The translations under genes were made by a program, and so were the position numbers. Below the pieces are notes generated by a model. That model was not told the origin of the DNA. It ran no database searches and saw nothing but the letters and a program-made list of their open reading frames with translations. This document shows positions 39,035-41,755 of a stretch of DNA of 41,755 bases, piece after piece. This DNA is from Clostridiales bacterium (GTDB lineage Bacteria; Bacillota; Clostridia; Oscillospirales; Oscillospiraceae): positions 1-41,755 of the forward strand of contig SFDT01000026.1 of assembly GCA_004558115.1 (NCBI GenBank). Direction: 5' to 3'. Position 1 is the stretch's first letter. Each line of letters starts with the position of its first letter.

Positions 39035-39050
39035 TGAAAAGCGCTTTTCA
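39035..39050. promoter_or_regulatory. perfect 16-bp palindrome, possible operator
   Basis: TGAAAAGCGCTTTTCA, symmetric around a central CG, as LacI/GalR-family (and CcpA cre-like) operators are; it is 2 bp longer than the usual 14-bp cre. It sits in the leader of the second ECF sigma gene, 22 bp before the start codon. Confidence 0.5.
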
Positions 39051-39072
39051 AACGAAGGAAAGGAGGCATTGC

Positions 39073-39552
39073 ATGACCGAGGGATTTCTCTGCAATGCCA
39101 TGGCGGCCTACGGCGGCGCCGTATACCGGCTGGCCCTGTGCCGGACCCAGTCGGTGCCGGACGCCGAGGACGTGTACCAGGACGTATTTTTGCGGCTGCT
39201 GGACCAGGAGGCGGAGGGCTGGGACGATGAGCGGCTGAAGGCGTGGCTGCTGCGGACCGCCATGAACCGCTGCGCCGACCTCCACCGCTTCCGCCTGCGG
39301 CGGCCGCTGCTGCCCCTGGAGGCGGTGCCGGACCTGGCCCGGCCTGTGGACGGCAGGGCGGAAGAGCTCTGGGACGCGGTGGCCCGGCTGCCGGAAAAGC
39401 TGCGGACCGTGGTGCATTTGCACTACGCCGAGGGCTACTCCACGGAGGAGATCGCCGGACTGCTGGGCATCCCCGCCGCCACTGTCCGCACCCGGCTCCG
39501 CCGGGGGCGGCTGAAGCTGAAAGACCTGTTGGGAGGGATCGACGATGAATGA
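39073..39552 (+). CDS. ECF RNA polymerase sigma factor
   Basis: 159-aa ECF sigma factor. Region 2 has AYGGAVYRLALCRTQSVPDAEDVYQDVFLRLL; region 4 has LPEKLRTVVHLHYAEGYSTEEI and LLGIPAATVRTRLRRGRLKL. The region-4 start is nearly the same as in the first ECF factor (22016), so the two are related modules. It has a strong AAAGGAGG ribosome site. It overlaps the M23 fusion gene by 8 nt. A signal at the cell wall would be expected to free it from the membrane partner. Confidence 0.9.
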   Translation: MTEGFLCNAMAAYGGAVYRLALCRTQSVPDAEDVYQDVFLRLLDQEAEGWDDERLKAWLLRTAMNRCADLHRFRLRRPLLPLEAVPDLARPVDGRAEELWDAVARLPEKLRTVVHLHYAEGYSTEEIAGLLGIPAATVRTRLRRGRLKLKDLLGGIDDE

Positions 39553-40816
39553 TTACCGCAAGCTGATGGAACAAATTGGTGTTCCCAAGGAGCTGGAGAG
39601 CCGGGTACTGTCGGCGGCCCGGCGGCAGGCGGCGCTCCGGACGGCGCCCAGGCGCAGCGGACGGCTGCTGCGGGGGGCGGTGTGCGCTGCCTGCGCCCTG
39701 GCGCTGGTGCTGGGCACCGTGCGGCTGGCGCCCCGGGAGGGGGCCGCGCCGGGAGCGGCGCTGGACTATGCCTTTGGCCTGACGGCCTACGCGGCGGAGA
39801 CCGGAGAGACCGTCCTGCCAAACGCCAACGGCGCCCTGGCCCTGACTTCCGGGACCGGCATCGCCAGTGAGGAGACCGGCCACTACACCGGCTGCCTGTT
39901 TCAGGTGACGGGAGAGGGGATCGAGACCGTTTCCCTCTCCGTTGACCGGGGCGGCTTATATCGCAGCGAGACCCGCACAGGTTTGACCGACGAGGAAGTG
40001 CGGAGATTGTTCCAGCAGCAGGAGCGGGGCGAGCTGGTTTGCGATGTCTACGGCGAAGGCGAGAACGCCCCCATGAATGCCGAGGTCATGACAGCACTGG
40101 GCGCCGGTGTCACAGAGCGATTTGACCCGGAGGTGCGCTACGGCTTTTGGGTACCAAAGTATGAAGCGGACCCGGATGAAGACCTGCGGCAGGCGGCCTG
40201 GGACAGCATCGACACCTTTGACGGCGCCAAGCTGACCGTGACCGTCACCTTTGCGGACGGCGGGGAGCAGAGCAAGACCTACACCCTCTCCACCGGCCGC
40301 CTGCGGGTGGAATACGGGGAAGATGGGACGCGGACCATGCTGCCCCAGCTGGCGGGGGATAAGGAATCCTTTGTCTATGGCATCTACGCTGTTTCCGAGA
40401 CCGAGAGCCGCTGGCTCCGGTGGCCGGTGCAGGACAGCCGCACCGTCAGCCTCGGCAACCCCTACGGCACCGTCAACGGCAGGACCCACAGCGGCATCGA
40501 CATCCCCGCCGTCCAGGGGGCTGTGATTCTGGCGGCGGCGGACGGCACCGTGGCGGAGGTGGGCTTTGACGGGGAGCGGGGCAACTACCTGGTGCTGGAC
40601 CACGGGGACGGACTGGAGACAGTCTACACCGCCTGCCGGGATGTCACCGTGGAGGAAGGCGACACGGTGAGGGCCGGGGAGATGATCGGCGCCGTGGGCT
40701 CCACCGGTATGTCCACCGGCCCCCACCTCCACTTTGAGGTCCGCCAGGACGGCCAGGCCCAAAACCCCGTTGCCTACTTCGACAGCGCCATCCGGGATAC
40801 CCTGACGGCGGAATGA
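39545..40816 (+). CDS. membrane protein: anti-sigma-like stem fused to M23 peptidase
   Basis: 423-aa protein. Cytoplasmic head (1-40, MNDYRKLMEQIGVPKELESR) resembles that of the first ECF partner; one transmembrane helix follows (about 42-62). The outside middle part (70-290) is not recognised. The C-terminal LytM/M23 zinc peptidase domain (about 295-412) is intact: H315-x3-D319 in THSGIDIP and H394-x-H396 in GPHLHFEV. M23 enzymes cut glycyl or D-Ala peptide links in peptidoglycan. The sigma gene overlaps by 8 nt, so this is probably both regulator and wall hydrolase. Confidence 0.82.
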   Translation: MNDYRKLMEQIGVPKELESRVLSAARRQAALRTAPRRSGRLLRGAVCAACALALVLGTVRLAPREGAAPGAALDYAFGLTAYAAETGETVLPNANGALALTSGTGIASEETGHYTGCLFQVTGEGIETVSLSVDRGGLYRSETRTGLTDEEVRRLFQQQERGELVCDVYGEGENAPMNAEVMTALGAGVTERFDPEVRYGFWVPKYEADPDEDLRQAAWDSIDTFDGAKLTVTVTFADGGEQSKTYTLSTGRLRVEYGEDGTRTMLPQLAGDKESFVYGIYAVSETESRWLRWPVQDSRTVSLGNPYGTVNGRTHSGIDIPAVQGAVILAAADGTVAEVGFDGERGNYLVLDHGDGLETVYTACRDVTVEEGDTVRAGEMIGAVGSTGMSTGPHLHFEVRQDGQAQNPVAYFDSAIRDTLTAE

Positions 40817-40822
40817 GCGGAA

Positions 40823-40855
40823 TGAAACCTCTCCTTTGGGGGAGGTTTCATTTTA
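40823..40855 (+). terminator. terminator after the sigma/M23 operon
   Basis: About 12-bp stem TGAAACCTCTCC / GGGGAGGTTTCA (40823-40834 / 40839-40850) with one G-T pair, then ATTTTATT. Confidence 0.8.
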
Positions 40856-40874
40856 TTAAATATAAAAATAAAAC

Positions 40875-40903
40875 TTGACTTTCATAAAATTAAAGTTTAT
40901 ATT
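40875..40903 (+). promoter_or_regulatory. DUF2089 gene promoter
   Basis: TTGACT at 40875-40880, 17 bp, TATATT at 40898-40903; near-consensus. It is overlapped by the palindrome at 40883-40912. Confidence 0.8.
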
Positions 40904-40912
40904 AATTTTATG
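40883..40912. promoter_or_regulatory. perfect palindrome over the -10, likely operator
   Basis: Arms of 11 bp, CATAAAATTAA (40883-40893) and TTAATTTTATG (40902-40912), 8 bp apart. They flank and include the -10 of the DUF2089 gene promoter, so a bound protein would block RNA polymerase. The downstream HTH protein is the obvious candidate, i.e. autorepression. Confidence 0.65.
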
Positions 40913-40927
40913 AAAGGGCGTGATGGT

Positions 40928-41221
40928 ATGACCACGATTCCCGGCTGGATGGCGGAACTGGAGGACGAGGACCTGGCCTTCGTCAAAAAATTTCTCCTGG
41001 CCTCCGGGTCACTGAAGGAGGTGGCGTCGGTGTACGGCGTCAGCTACCCCACGGTGCGGCTGCGGCTGGACCGGCTCATTCAGAAGATCAGGCTCAGCGA
41101 GACCGTGGAGGCGGACCCCTATGTGTCCCTGGTGAAGCGCCTGGCGGTGGACGACAAGCTGGATTTCGACACGGCGAAGCTGCTCATTACAGAATACCGA
41201 AAGACAAAGGAGGAACCGTGA
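40928..41221 (+). CDS. DUF2089-type helix-turn-helix protein
   Basis: 97-aa small regulator-like protein resembling DUF2089 (PF09862). The HTH is in the first half: DLAFVKKFLLASGSLKEVAS, VYGVSYPTVRLRLDRLIQKI. The rest is ETVEADPYVSLVKRLAVDDK, LDFDTAKLLITEYRKTKEE. Start at 40928 has AAAGGG about 9 nt upstream; an ATG at 40910 lies in the palindrome and has no ribosome site. It is followed at once by a small membrane protein gene, a common arrangement for this family. Confidence 0.85.
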   Translation: MTTIPGWMAELEDEDLAFVKKFLLASGSLKEVASVYGVSYPTVRLRLDRLIQKIRLSETVEADPYVSLVKRLAVDDKLDFDTAKLLITEYRKTKEEP

Positions 41222-41222
41222 A

Positions 41223-41534
41223 ATGTTGCTCGCATCCAAAGCGCTGATTTTGATGCTGGTGCTGCTGGTGGGCGTGCCGGTTTTGCAGGTTTTTCTCTCC
41301 AGGCGGGAGAACCGGTGGCCGGGACTGCTGCTGCCGCTGCTGACGTTTCTCTATTCCCTGGTGATGGTGTGCAGCGTCACGGCCTACGAGGGGGGCATCC
41401 CCTGGGGGCCGCTTTTGACCTCCTTTGTGCTGGGCAACATCCCCACGGCGGTGCTGCTGGCCATCTACGCTGCCTGCCGGGAGAAATTCCGCAAGCGCAG
41501 CGAGCTGGACAAGACCCGCATCGACGACCTTTGA
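41223..41534 (+). CDS. small membrane protein, three predicted helices
   Basis: 103-aa hydrophobic protein with three likely membrane segments: KALILMLVLLVGVPVLQVF, LLLPLLTFLYSLVMVCSV, and LLTSFVLGNIPTAVLLAIYA, and a basic-acidic tail (CREKFRKRSELDKTRIDDL). It starts 1 nt after the DUF2089 stop and shares the AAAGGAGG at the end of that gene, so it is co-transcribed and coupled. No family recognised; it may be a signal partner of the regulator. Confidence 0.8.
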   Translation: MLLASKALILMLVLLVGVPVLQVFLSRRENRWPGLLLPLLTFLYSLVMVCSVTAYEGGIPWGPLLTSFVLGNIPTAVLLAIYAACREKFRKRSELDKTRIDDL

Positions 41535-41582
41535 AGGACCAGGCTGGCGAAAAAGTTTGGCAGAGCGAAGTGTATGCCTTCT

Positions 41583-41613
41583 CGTTGACAAAGTCCCGTT
41601 GACTTTGTCAACG
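41583..41613. repeat. perfect inverted repeat
   Basis: Arms of 13 bp, CGTTGACAAAGTC (41583-41595) and GACTTTGTCAACG (41601-41613), with a CCGTT loop and no T-run. Each arm contains a TTGAC-like or GTCAA motif. It lies just upstream of a true terminator. Confidence 0.7.
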
Positions 41614-41617
41614 ATTT

Positions 41618-41652
41618 GAAACATTCCCCAAACGGGGAATGTTTCTTTTTTT
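41618..41652 (+). terminator. terminator of the DUF2089 / membrane protein unit
   Basis: 12-bp stem 41618-41629 / 41634-41645 (GAAACATTCCCC / GGGGAATGTTTC), AAAC loop, seven T at 41646-41652. Confidence 0.92.
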
Positions 41653-41755
41653 GCAAGGTGAATTATACTATCAAGTGCAACAGTAGAGGAAAATAAAGAA
41701 GTTCATACAGAACCCTGGTAGAATAGAGTTACCACACAACTAAACCACAGGGAGG
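41653..41755 (+). other. AT-rich upstream region of a gene beyond the window edge
   Basis: Composition drops to AT-rich. It ends with the ribosome site AGGGAGG at 41749-41755, so a plus-strand gene must start just past the edge. TAGAAT at 41719-41724, after TGG, is a possible extended -10. The stretch TATCAAGTGCAACAGTAG near 41666-41683 resembles the terminal repeats of some IS30-family insertion sequences, so the next gene could be a transposase; this is weak evidence. Confidence 0.4.

Noticed and set aside
1..41755. CRISPR array, tRNA or rRNA genes, prophage
   Set aside because: I looked for regular spaced repeats, tRNA-like cloverleaf ends and phage gene runs and saw none.

Overview
The window looks like chromosomal DNA of a gut-type Gram-positive anaerobe of the Oscillospiraceae / Clostridium cluster IV kind (relatives of Oscillibacter, Dysosmobacter, Flavonifractor or Lawsonibacter). 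The signs are GC-rich genes with strong AGGAGG ribosome sites, sigma-A type promoters with TTGAxx-N17-TAxxxT spacing, AT-rich intergenic islands, SLH-domain surface proteins, two ECF sigma / membrane anti-sigma modules, a TM1266-type small regulator and an oxygen-free style of metabolism. This is inference from gene families; no rRNA, tRNA, CRISPR array or complete insertion sequence was seen.

Layout. 1-3587: hairpin-rich leader, then arginine genes argB-argD-argF. 3758-5230: malQ under its own promoter. 5234-8131: a promoter, a structured leader ending in an intrinsic terminator, then a TM1266-family protein and a three-gene ABC importer; this is the best candidate for an undescribed regulatory RNA here. 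8211-12560: degV, ridA, an acyl-ACP thioesterase, an FMN hydroxyacid oxidase-like protein with a cysteine-rich N-terminus, and a DUF4349 lipoprotein under an ECF-type promoter. 12593-15959 (minus): cysteine desulfurase, MATE exporter and RlmA-like methyltransferase. 16069-18381: mtaB, a YfbR-like HD nucleotidase and a stand-alone FCD domain. 18428-21847 (minus): recG-brnQ.

22016-23619: first ECF sigma factor with a membrane partner. 23667-24966 (minus): thyA-folA, where thyA carries an internal deletion that removes the catalytic Pro-Cys and shifts the frame. 25178-28354: two AraC/cupin regulators around a MATE exporter. 28579-28744: a complete tiny transcription unit encoding a 19-residue hydrophobic peptide. 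28750-32546 (minus): FAD dehydrogenase, D-2-hydroxyacid dehydrogenase and iron alcohol dehydrogenase. 32818-35890: HtrA protease, a structured AT-rich intergenic region, and an SLH polysaccharide deacetylase. 35933-36467: a divergent pair, a 58-aa protein and an XRE regulator. 36590-38857: ychF, a small overlapping gene and a nitrilase (minus). 39073-40816: second ECF sigma factor, whose partner is an anti-sigma-like membrane stem fused to an M23 peptidase. 40928-41534: a DUF2089-type regulator under a perfect palindrome, with a small membrane protein. 41535-41755: hairpins, a terminator and the AT-rich upstream region of a gene beyond the edge.

Most units are bounded by bidirectional intrinsic terminators between convergent genes, so transcription units can be read with fair confidence. 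The common themes are envelope sensing (two ECF modules, DUF4349, HtrA, SLH deacetylase, M23), amino-acid and nucleotide metabolism, and redox enzymes.
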